DNA of 39,354 nucleotides from the NCBI GenBank assembly GCA_024233975.1, contig JACKOX010000026.1, forward strand, positions 1 through 39,354, read 5' to 3'. Positions 33,063 to 39,354 of this stretch are shown here, piece after piece. The notes beneath the pieces are model-generated. The model made no database searches. It saw only the letters and a program-made list of their open reading frames with translations, and had not been told where the DNA came from. The stretch's first letter is position 1. Each line of letters starts with the position of its first letter. The DNA is from Rhodanobacteraceae bacterium. Its GTDB lineage: Bacteria > Pseudomonadota > Gammaproteobacteria > Xanthomonadales > Xanthomonadaceae. The position numbers and the translations under genes are program-made.

Positions 33063-34061
33063 ATGACCGACCATTCCCTGACCCCGCCAAGTTTCGAGGA
33101 CCTCGAGGCCGCCGCCGGCCGCATCGCCGGCCACGTGCGGCGCACACCGGTCCTGCGTGACGAGACGCTGGACGAACTGGCCGGCTGTCGGCTGCTGTTC
33201 AAGTGCGAGCACCTGCAGCGCGTCGGCGCCTTCAAGTACCGCGGCGCCACCAATGCCGTGCTCTCACTGGGCGACGCGGAAGCATCGCGCGGCGTGGTCA
33301 CGCAGAGTTCGGGCAACCACGGTGCCGCCATCGCGCTGGCCTGCCGGCAGCGCGGAATCTCGGCAACGGTGGTGATGCCGCGCAGCGCGCCGGCCAGCAA
33401 GCGCGACAACGTGCTTCGATACGGCGCGCGCATCGTCGACTGCGACACCGATCAGGCCGCACGCGACGCCGTCACTGTCGAGGTGCTGCGCGACACCGGC
33501 GGCACGCTGATCCATCCCTTCAACGACGCCCGCATCATCGCCGGCCAGGGCACGGCGACACGCGAGTTCCTGCTGCAACTGGCCGAAGCCAATCAGCAGA
33601 TCGACACGGTCATGGCGCCGGTGTCCGGCGGCGGCCTGCTGTCCGGTACGGCGCTGGCGGCGAAGTCCATGCAGCCGGGTATCCGCGTGATCGGTGCCGA
33701 GCCGGCGCAAGCCGCCGATGCCTACGAATCGTTCCGCCGAGGCGAGCGCACCACCAACGTGCCGATCGACACCATCTGCGACGGCCTGCGCGCCACCATC
33801 GGCCCGCTGCCCTTCGCCCTGCTGCAACAGCACTGCGACGACATCCTGCTGGCCAGCGAGGCACAGATCATCGAGGCCATGCGCCTGGTCTGGACGCACC
33901 TCAAACAGACCGTCGAACCTTCGTCTGCCGTCCCGCTGGCCGTGGTACTGGCCAATCCGGATGCCTTCGCCGATCGCGATATCGGCATCATCCTCAGCGG
34001 TGGGAATGTCGATCTGGCGCAGCTGCCTTGGCAAACCGCCAACACGCACCAAGATAGGTAG
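33063..34061 (+). CDS. PLP-dependent threonine/serine dehydratase (or racemase)
   Basis: The 332-residue protein is a fold-type II PLP enzyme: FKCEHLQRVGAFKYRGA carries the Schiff-base Lys, VTQSSGNHGAAIALA the substrate-carboxylate loop and PVSGGGLLSG the glycine-rich phosphate cup, ending with GIILSGGNVDL. There is no C-terminal ACT regulatory domain, so it matches the catabolic threonine dehydratase/serine racemase group rather than the biosynthetic IlvA. It would convert Thr or Ser to the 2-oxoacid plus ammonia, or racemise Ser; threonine cleavage would yield 2-oxobutyrate and thence propionyl-CoA, which fits the nearby acnD-prpF genes, but that link is inference. It is intact, in contrast to its neighbours. 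Confidence 0.87.
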   Translation: MTDHSLTPPSFEDLEAAAGRIAGHVRRTPVLRDETLDELAGCRLLFKCEHLQRVGAFKYRGATNAVLSLGDAEASRGVVTQSSGNHGAAIALACRQRGISATVVMPRSAPASKRDNVLRYGARIVDCDTDQAARDAVTVEVLRDTGGTLIHPFNDARIIAGQGTATREFLLQLAEANQQIDTVMAPVSGGGLLSGTALAAKSMQPGIRVIGAEPAQAADAYESFRRGERTTNVPIDTICDGLRATIGPLPFALLQQHCDDILLASEAQIIEAMRLVWTHLKQTVEPSSAVPLAVVLANPDAFADRDIGIILSGGNVDLAQLPWQTANTHQDR

Positions 34062-34084
34062 CCGGAACGTCGCAGCTACATGCA

Positions 34085-34914
34085 GTGTCCATGACGAACC
34101 CACTGCCAACCAATCTCCGGAGTTTCCTGGTGAAGTCTTTTTTCCCGCTGTTGTTGCTGTTGCTACTGAGCGCCTGCGCTACCACTCGCCCCGCCAACGA
34201 CATTGCCTGCAATGCACCAGTCAACATTCCGGAGGGCGATCTGCTGCTGTTCGGCGAAATGCATGGCTCCGTCGAAACACCAGAGCTGGTAGGTCGCGTT
34301 GCCTGCGAGCAGGCAAAGCACGGCCCCGCTGCGCTCCTCGAGCCCTCGGAAGAGTTCTGAATTTCGAAGAGCAGGCCGCATTCAACGACCGCATCAGATG
34401 GACAGCGATGGCTCCGCAGAGGCGCGCGGTCGGCTGCTTGCCGGTCGCTTCCCGGGCAGAAAGGCCGATCGCAGCAGATCTGCCCAGCCTGCTTCTGGAG
34501 CAGGTTCGCTTCATGGCGTCTGAACGGCCTGCCGCCATCCGCCGTTTCGCCTCGATTCAGATAACGGCGGTGGTCGCGACAAGGCGCTGCCGCATCGATT
34601 GCGCAACCCGGACCAACATCCCCGACCTGCCCATCATCGCGCTGATGGGCCCGCACCATACGGCGAGCCACTGAGTTCAGTTGACAGAACCGTTTAACCA
34701 GTGGAAGCGCTACTTCAGGACATGAACCGGTTTCGATACTGTGCGGCATCCGCGCGGCACCGTTCAACCTGTGATGGAGGAATGCGGATTCAACAGATGC
34801 GATACCCTTGGTAGCTCATCAGGGTTTTCCGAAGGTTCGCCACGAGGCGGATATGCCATCAGCTTCATGCTGCCAAGCATCACGGCATCTCCTCCTGCAG
34901 TGGATCAGCAGTAG
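34085..34914 (+). pseudogene. ChaN/Tiki-superfamily-like lipoprotein, frame-disrupted
   Basis: The first 91 codons encode a lipoprotein (LLLLSACATT lipobox) with LLLFGEMHGSVETPELV, the GE-x-HG-x-x-E-x-P signature of the haem-binding ChaN/Tiki-like family. The frame stops at 34360 directly after EPSEEF. Downstream, pieces of a continuing protein appear in other frames: FEEQAAFNDRI, DSDGSAEARGRLLAG, SLLLEQVRFMASERPAAIR, LDSDNGGGRDKAL, IIALMGPHHTAS and finally ISFMLPSITASPPAVDQQ ending at 34914. Together these make about 275 residues, a plausible full length. At least five indels are needed. The function of intact relatives is uncertain. I cannot tell decay from sequence error. Confidence 0.6.
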
Positions 34915-35040
34915 CCGCTGGCGGTCGAGAACCCGATCAGCCCATCGAAACTCCGTCTTCGCGCCAACGGAAGGGATGCTTGCGCGATGGGCCACTTCAC
35001 GCGACAGTGAAGCGATCCCGGATTCCTTAGCGGAGGCCCC

Positions 35041-35646
35041 ATGCGCGCACATCGTTCGTTGATCCGCCTGCTGTTTCTGGTTCCGCTGCTGGCCCTGCTG
35101 GGTGGCTGCGGCTACAACAGCATCCAGTCCAAGGACGAGGGGGTGAATGCCGCCTGGTCCGAAGTGCTGAACCAGTACCAGCGCCGCGCCGACCTGGTGC
35201 CGAACCTGGTCAATACGGTGAAGGGCTACGCCAGCCACGAGGAAGAAGTATTCACCAAGGTGACCGAGGCCCGGGCCAAGGTCGGGCAGATCAAGGTCAG
35301 CGTCGACCAGCTGGACGACGCGGTGGCGATGCAAAAATTCCAGGCCGCCCAGGGTGAGCTGTCCAGTGCGCTGTCGCGACTGATGGCGGTCAGCGAGAAC
35401 TATCCCGACTTGAAGGCCGACGGTCTGTTCCAGAACCTGCAGGCGCAGCTGGAAGGCACCGAGAACCGCATCACCGTGGCGCGCAACCGCTACATCGAGG
35501 CGGTGCGCGACTACAACACCTTCGTGCGCAGCTTCCCGCAGAACCTCACCGCCAAGATGTTCGGCTACAAGACCAAGGCCAACTTCACGGTGGAGAACGA
35601 GGCGCAGATTTCCACCGCGCCCAAGGTCGACTTCGGCAAGGACTGA
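35041..35646 (+). CDS. lemA: LemA-family lipoprotein
   Basis: The 201-residue protein has a lipobox (LLGGC, Cys23) and a complete LemA domain: GYNSIQSKDEGVNAAWSEVLNQ, YQRRADLVPNLVNTVKGYA, EEEVFTKVTEARAKV, ENYPDLKAD-FQNLQAQLEGTENRI and RYIEAVRDYNTFVRSFPQNL. LemA proteins form a long helical bundle at the membrane; their role is not established. A strong GGAGG at 35032-35036 precedes the ATG. The gene is the first of a three-gene set with two TPM-domain proteins, the conserved LemA-TPM-TPM arrangement. Confidence 0.93.
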   Translation: MRAHRSLIRLLFLVPLLALLGGCGYNSIQSKDEGVNAAWSEVLNQYQRRADLVPNLVNTVKGYASHEEEVFTKVTEARAKVGQIKVSVDQLDDAVAMQKFQAAQGELSSALSRLMAVSENYPDLKADGLFQNLQAQLEGTENRITVARNRYIEAVRDYNTFVRSFPQNLTAKMFGYKTKANFTVENEAQISTAPKVDFGKD

Positions 35647-35668
35647 GGCGACGCGGAAGGCCACGACC

Positions 35669-36559
35669 GTGTTCCGTCGAACCCGACTGCATGGCTTGGC
35701 TGCGTGGCTGCCCGCGCTGGCTGTCGCGCTGACGCTGTTCGCCGGCCTGGCGCTGGCACAGCAGGCCGTGCCCGCATTGACCGCGCGGGTCACCGACCTC
35801 ACCGGCACGCTGGATGCCGGCGAGCGCAAGGCGCTGGAACAGCAGCTGCTTGAGCTGGAGACAGCGCGCGGCGCGCAGATCGCGGTGCTGATCGTGCCCA
35901 CCACCGGGCCAGAGGACATCGCCGCCTACGGCATCCGCGTCGCCGACGCCTGGAAGATCGGTCGCGAAAATGTCGACGATGGCGTGATCCTGATCGTGGC
36001 GAAGAACGACCGCCGCGTGCGTATCGAGGTGGGTCGCGGTCTGGAGGGCGCCATCCCGGACGCCGCGGCGGCACGCATCATCCGCGAGTACATCACGCCG
36101 CGTTTCCGCGCCGGCGATTTCGCTGGCGGCATCAACGACGCGGTCGGCGTGCTGCGCGACCTCGTCAATGGCGAGTCGCTGCCGCCGCCGCTCGCCGAAG
36201 AACCGGCGGCGGGTGCGGAAACGTCCACCATCCTGCTGATGAGCGCGTTTGCCGGCTTTTTCCTAGCGGGACTGCTGCAATGGGTTCACTTCGGCCTTCG
36301 CGGCGTGCTGACCGGCCTGGCCGGCGGCTGGGTGGCCAGCGCCCTGGACGGCAGCCTGTTCCTGGTGATCGCCGGCGCCGTCATCGCGGGACTGCTGGGC
36401 ATGTTCGTCCGCACCACCGGCGGCGGACGCTATGCAAGTGGCGGTGGTTCCGGAACCTTCGGTGGCTGGAGCGGCGGGAGCGGTGGCGGAAGCTCGGGTG
36501 GTGGTTTCAGCGGTGGTGGCGGCGGATTTTCCGGCGGCGGCGCCTCGGGGAGCTGGTGA
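35669..36559 (+). CDS. TPM-domain (YgcG-type) membrane protein
   Basis: The GTG-initiated 296-residue protein has a signal peptide (about 1-31), a TPM domain (about 36-168: VTDLTGTLDAGERKALEQQL, AVLIVPTTGPEDIAAYGIRVADAWKIG, DGVILIVAKNDRRVRIEVG, RIIREYITPRFRAGDFAGGI), two hydrophobic helices between about 190 and 250, and a Gly/Ser-rich tail (about 255-296) of GGGSGGG units. This matches YgcG-like proteins that occur beside LemA; a role in membrane or photosystem maintenance is suggested from plant relatives only. It starts 22 bases after lemA and ends one base before the next gene. Confidence 0.9.
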   Translation: MFRRTRLHGLAAWLPALAVALTLFAGLALAQQAVPALTARVTDLTGTLDAGERKALEQQLLELETARGAQIAVLIVPTTGPEDIAAYGIRVADAWKIGRENVDDGVILIVAKNDRRVRIEVGRGLEGAIPDAAAARIIREYITPRFRAGDFAGGINDAVGVLRDLVNGESLPPPLAEEPAAGAETSTILLMSAFAGFFLAGLLQWVHFGLRGVLTGLAGGWVASALDGSLFLVIAGAVIAGLLGMFVRTTGGGRYASGGGSGTFGGWSGGSGGGSSGGGFSGGGGGFSGGGASGSW

Positions 36560-36560
36560 C

Positions 36561-37043
36561 ATGCGCTGGATCCGACACCTGCTCAGCCGCGTGAACCGGC
36601 ATTTCCCACCGGCGACGATGGACGCCATCCGCGACGCCATCGCCAATAGTGAACGTCGGCAGCTTGGCGAGATCGTGTTTGCCGTCGAGGGGCGTCTGTC
36701 GTTCACCGACCTTTGGCATGGCAGACAGGCCCGCGACTGTGCGATCGAGGCATTCTCGAAGCTGCGCGTGTGGGACACCGAAGGCAACAGCGGCGTGCTG
36801 ATCTACCTGCTGCTGGCCGACCACGCCATCGAGATCGTCGCCGACCGCGGCATCGCCCGGCACGTGCCCGACAGCGATTGGCAGGCGGTTTGCGGCGACA
36901 TGCGCCAGCGACTGGCCGGTGGCGATTTCGAAGGCGGCGTCATCGCCGGTATCGAAGCCATTCGCGAACGCCTCGACCAGCACCTGCCCAGCGACAACCA
37001 CGCCAATCCCAACGAACTTCCCGACCGCCCCATCGTGCTTTGA
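36561..37043 (+). CDS. Short TPM-domain protein
   Basis: Beginning at ATG 36561, one base after the previous stop, this 160-residue protein has a TPM domain without signal peptide or Gly-rich tail: FPPATMDAIRDAIANSERRQ, GEIVFAVEGRL, RVWDTEGNSGVLIYLLLADHAIEIVADRGIA and GDFEGGVIAGIEAI. It is the second TPM partner in the LemA-TPM-TPM cluster and probably works with its neighbour. It has no predicted membrane helix, so it should be cytoplasmic or peripheral. It ends three bases from the convergent bioC stop. Confidence 0.87.
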   Translation: MRWIRHLLSRVNRHFPPATMDAIRDAIANSERRQLGEIVFAVEGRLSFTDLWHGRQARDCAIEAFSKLRVWDTEGNSGVLIYLLLADHAIEIVADRGIARHVPDSDWQAVCGDMRQRLAGGDFEGGVIAGIEAIRERLDQHLPSDNHANPNELPDRPIVL

Positions 37044-37046
37044 GGC

Positions 37047-37958
37047 TCAGCGCTTCCGCCGGATCGGGATGCGGTCGGCAGGAAAGGTCGCGATTTCACC
37101 GTTGCTGGCATGGCCACGACGCGGCTGGCCGGGCTCCGGGCCCCAGGCATGGGCGTTGATGACTTCCCAGGTGCTGGGCAGGCGGCCGTCGGCGTCGCGC
37201 CAGATGGCGTAGGCATCGAACACGGCCCGCATGCGCGCCTTGCCGGTCAGGCCACGGTGGCGATCTGCCGCGGCGTTGTTCGCGCCCATGGCGCGCAGTT
37301 CGCGCATCAGTGTCGGCACGTCGGCATAGGTCAGGTTGAACTCGTCGCGGTCGATCACCGGGTCCTTGAAGCCGGCGCGCTGCAGGGCATCACCGATCGC
37401 CTGGATGGGCGCGAAGTCGCTGACATGCGGCTGGTCGTCGACCCTGGCAAAGGCTTCACGCAGCTCGATCAGCGTGTCCGGGCCGAAGGTGGAGAACAGC
37501 ATCAAGCCACCGGGACGCAGCACGCGACGCATCTCGTCCAGCGCGACCGGCAGGTCGGCCACCCACTGCAGGCACAGGCTGGAGAAGACCAGGTCGATGC
37601 TCTGGTCGGCGAAAGGCAACGCCTGCGCGTCGGCGCAGACCGGGCGCAGTGGTCGCCACCAATCGCCGCGTCGGCGCGCATGGCGCAGCATTGGCAGCGC
37701 GATGTCCATGGCGATGACCTGCGCCTTTGGGAAGCGCTGGCGAAGCGCAGCGCTGCCGCGACCCGGCCCGGCACCGATATCGAGGATGGTCTTCGGCTGC
37801 TGGATCGCTTCGGGCCGGATGGCGAGATAGTCGAGCTGCTCCAGCAACCGGTCCTCGACCTCGCGCTGCAGCACCGCCACGGCTTCGTAACCATCCGCAG
37901 CACGCGAGAATGACCGTCGCACCTGGCGACGGTCGAATGACTTTGGTCCGGAACTCAT
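37047..37958 (-). CDS. bioC: Malonyl-ACP O-methyltransferase BioC
   Basis: The 303-residue protein has a BioC layout: an N-terminal RQVRRSFSRAADGYEAVAVLQ, SAM motif I TILDIGAGPGRGSAAL (about 57-72), FPKAQVIAMDIALPML, FSSLCLQWVADLP, FSTFGPDTLIELREAF, and the C-terminal VINAHAWGPEPG. BioC methylates malonyl-ACP to disguise it for pimeloyl assembly by fatty-acid enzymes. The gene is downstream of bioF and bioH on the same strand, as in several gammaproteobacteria, and ends three bases from the convergent TPM gene. Confidence 0.93.
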   Translation of the reverse strand: MSSGPKSFDRRQVRRSFSRAADGYEAVAVLQREVEDRLLEQLDYLAIRPEAIQQPKTILDIGAGPGRGSAALRQRFPKAQVIAMDIALPMLRHARRRGDWWRPLRPVCADAQALPFADQSIDLVFSSLCLQWVADLPVALDEMRRVLRPGGLMLFSTFGPDTLIELREAFARVDDQPHVSDFAPIQAIGDALQRAGFKDPVIDRDEFNLTYADVPTLMRELRAMGANNAAADRHRGLTGKARMRAVFDAYAIWRDADGRLPSTWEVINAHAWGPEPGQPRRGHASNGEIATFPADRIPIRRKR

Positions 37959-38013
37959 CGCGCTATTTTGACGCGTTGCGACCGCTCACGCCCAACCGGC
38001 CTTGCAAGGGCCG

Positions 38014-38775
38014 TCATGCCTGCACGCCGAAGAACGCCTTGATCCGCGTCGCGACCTCATCCGCATGGCTCAGGAACGGCGCGTGTCCAGCGCCGTCCAC
38101 GCGACAGGTTTCGGCGTTGCGGCAAATGGCCGCCGCGGCTTCCATCGCCGACCAGTTCACCAGGCGGTCACGGCGACCGCCCAGCCACAGGCTGCGACCG
38201 TCCAAAGCGGGCAATGCGGCGCGCAGATCCGTATCTGCCAGCAGGCGCAGGCCGGTTTCCAGCACATCGGAATCCGGTTCGCCACGTGCGAACAGCTGCT
38301 GCTTCAGCGCGCGCAGCTCATCACGCAGGTGGTCGGAGCCAAACGCCTCCAGCGCGAGGAACTGCTCCAGCGTGCCGCGGTAATCGCGCCCCAGGCCGTC
38401 TGCGAAACTGGTGAACAGCGAGGGCCGCACGCCGTCCGGCCAGTCATCGCCGGCGACGAATCGCGGCGTGGCCGACAGCATGACCAGCGACGTTACGGAA
38501 TCCGGGTGCTTCAGCGCGCCGGTCAGCGCGACCAGGCCACCGAGCGACCAGCCAAGCCAGGCCGCGGAGGGGGTCATTTCGGCGATGCGGCGAGCGCAGT
38601 CGTCCAGGTCCAGACGACCGTCGTCGCGGCTATGGCCGTGCCCGGGCAGGTCGACCACATGCAGTTCGAAGGTCGAAGACAGGCGCTCCACCAGCGGCGA
38701 GAACACGCCGCCATGCATGGCCCAGCCATGGATCAGCACCAGGGGCTGGCCCTGGCCGATGCGCTCGACGTACAT
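38014..38775 (-). CDS. bioH: Pimeloyl-[ACP] methyl ester esterase BioH
   Basis: I choose ATG 38775 (MYVERIGQGQPLVLIHGWAMHG), giving 253 residues; upstream codons overlap bioF. It is an alpha/beta hydrolase with the nucleophile elbow GWSLGG (Ser77), the acid in GGRRDRLVNW and the His of DGAGHAPFLSH. Family length and HGWAMHGGVF and LPGHGHSR stretches match BioH, which removes the methyl group from pimeloyl-ACP methyl ester to end chain elongation. It starts seven bases after the bioF stop and precedes bioC by 55 bases on the same strand. Confidence 0.92.
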   Translation of the reverse strand: MYVERIGQGQPLVLIHGWAMHGGVFSPLVERLSSTFELHVVDLPGHGHSRDDGRLDLDDCARRIAEMTPSAAWLGWSLGGLVALTGALKHPDSVTSLVMLSATPRFVAGDDWPDGVRPSLFTSFADGLGRDYRGTLEQFLALEAFGSDHLRDELRALKQQLFARGEPDSDVLETGLRLLADTDLRAALPALDGRSLWLGGRRDRLVNWSAMEAAAAICRNAETCRVDGAGHAPFLSHADEVATRIKAFFGVQA

Positions 38776-38782
38776 GGAAGGG

Positions 38783-39354
38783 TCAGGCCTTTTCGGCGTC
38801 GTGGGGCAGGCGCTGGCAGACTTCACCCAGCGCGGACAGCAAGCGATCCACATCACCCTCACTGTGGGCAGCCGACAAGGCGACACGCAGGCGTGCACGG
38901 CCTTCGGGCACCGTCGGCGGACGGATCGCGGTCACCAGGATGCCGCGCTTTTCCAGTTCGCGCGCGGCGTACAGGGCGGCGCTGTTGCCACCGACCAGCA
39001 GCGGCTGCACCGGGGTCAGGGACTCCATCAGCGGCAGGCCCAGCTGCTGCGCGCCACGGCGGAACCGACTGACCAGCGCGGTCAGTTTGAAGCGACGCCA
39101 GCTTTCCTTCTGCGCCACGCCAATGGCGACGCGTCCGGCCACCGCCAGCGCCGGCGGCAATGCCGTGGTGTAGCGGTAGGCGCGCGCGTTCTGCAGCACG
39201 CCTTCGATCAGTTCGGTGCTGCCAGCCAGCACGGCGCCGTAGCCGCCAAAGGCCTTGCCCAGCGTTACCAGGTTGAGCGCCACCTCGCGCGGCCCCAGAC
39301 CGCAGTAGGCGGCACTGCCGCGACCATTCGGGCCGATCACGCCCGCACCATGGG
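38783..39354 (-). CDS. bioF: 8-amino-7-oxononanoate synthase BioF, C-terminal part
   Basis: The frame is open through the right edge; the first residues visible are HGAGVIGPNGRG, the DEAHGAG region of a class II aminotransferase-like enzyme. The PLP Lys is in TLGKAFGGYGA, and the rest (LQNARAYRYTTALPPA, VQPLLVGGNSAALYAAREL, PPTVPEGRARLRVALSAAHSEGDVDRLLSAL) covers the end of the protein. BioF joins pimeloyl-ACP and Ala to make 8-amino-7-oxononanoate, the first step of biotin ring assembly. About half of the gene lies beyond the window. It is upstream of bioH and bioC. Confidence 0.95.
   Translation of the reverse strand, partial: HGAGVIGPNGRGSAAYCGLGPREVALNLVTLGKAFGGYGAVLAGSTELIEGVLQNARAYRYTTALPPALAVAGRVAIGVAQKESWRRFKLTALVSRFRRGAQQLGLPLMESLTPVQPLLVGGNSAALYAARELEKRGILVTAIRPPTVPEGRARLRVALSAAHSEGDVDRLLSALGEVCQRLPHDAEKA

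Noticed and set aside
33063..34061. Biosynthetic threonine deaminase IlvA
   Set aside because: The protein lacks the C-terminal regulatory (ACT-like) region of IlvA and has the length of catabolic or racemase-type enzymes.

Overview
This is a GC-rich, gene-dense bacterial chromosome segment with no rRNA, tRNA, CRISPR array, insertion sequence or prophage that I can recognise. The gene content (ZapE, MnmG, PepN, an AcnD/PrpF-type methylcitrate route, BioF-BioH-BioC with a separate BioH, LemA plus two TPM proteins) points to a gammaproteobacterium. The very large secreted subtilisin ending in a DGFE-type tail and the style of the short regulatory signals suggest the Xanthomonadales/Lysobacterales side. 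That placement is inference.

Layout. 1-2.8 kb, plus strand: the 3' part of a YheT-type hydrolase, a secreted PQQ-type sugar dehydrogenase and a PEBP (YbhB-like) protein, closed by a two-way terminator. 2.9-10.7 kb, minus strand: one 2573-residue secreted S8 protease with Fn3, P-domain and cadherin/VCBS-like repeats. 11.0-16.7 kb, plus strand: membrane-anchored cytochrome c, NucH/ExeM-type lipoprotein nuclease, small alpha/beta hydrolase, ZapE and a polytopic membrane protein. 16.7-21.1 kb: a small secreted DUF1579-like protein (minus), a YkgJ-type Cys-cluster protein and a beta-propeller protein (plus), and mnmG (minus). 21.1-21.9 kb is a 0.8 kb non-coding gap carrying three hairpins. 21.9-24.6 kb: a Tyr-rich/Ser-Arg-rich lipoprotein (minus) divergent from an EamA transporter (plus). 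24.6-29.2 kb, minus: operon acnD - crotonase - prpF, for propionate use through 2-methylcitrate, without prpB or prpC nearby.

29.3-34.9 kb holds three genes whose reading frames are broken by small insertions and deletions: a SAM methyltransferase, pepN (through its catalytic centre) and a ChaN/Tiki-like lipoprotein. Between them an intact PLP-dependent Thr/Ser dehydratase is uninterrupted. Translating across the breaks restores recognisable protein in other frames, so the lesions are almost all indels. This looks more like patches of poor sequence than slow gene decay, but both remain possible.

35.0-37.0 kb, plus: LemA and two TPM-domain proteins. 37.0-39.35 kb, minus: bioF (running off the right edge), bioH and bioC, which together make and release the pimeloyl precursor and carry out the first ring-forming step of biotin synthesis.

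I did not find a clearly new multi-gene system. The best leads are the internal repeat homogenisation in the giant protease, the hairpin cluster upstream of mnmG, the indel-rich patches, and the unusual acnD-crotonase-prpF arrangement.
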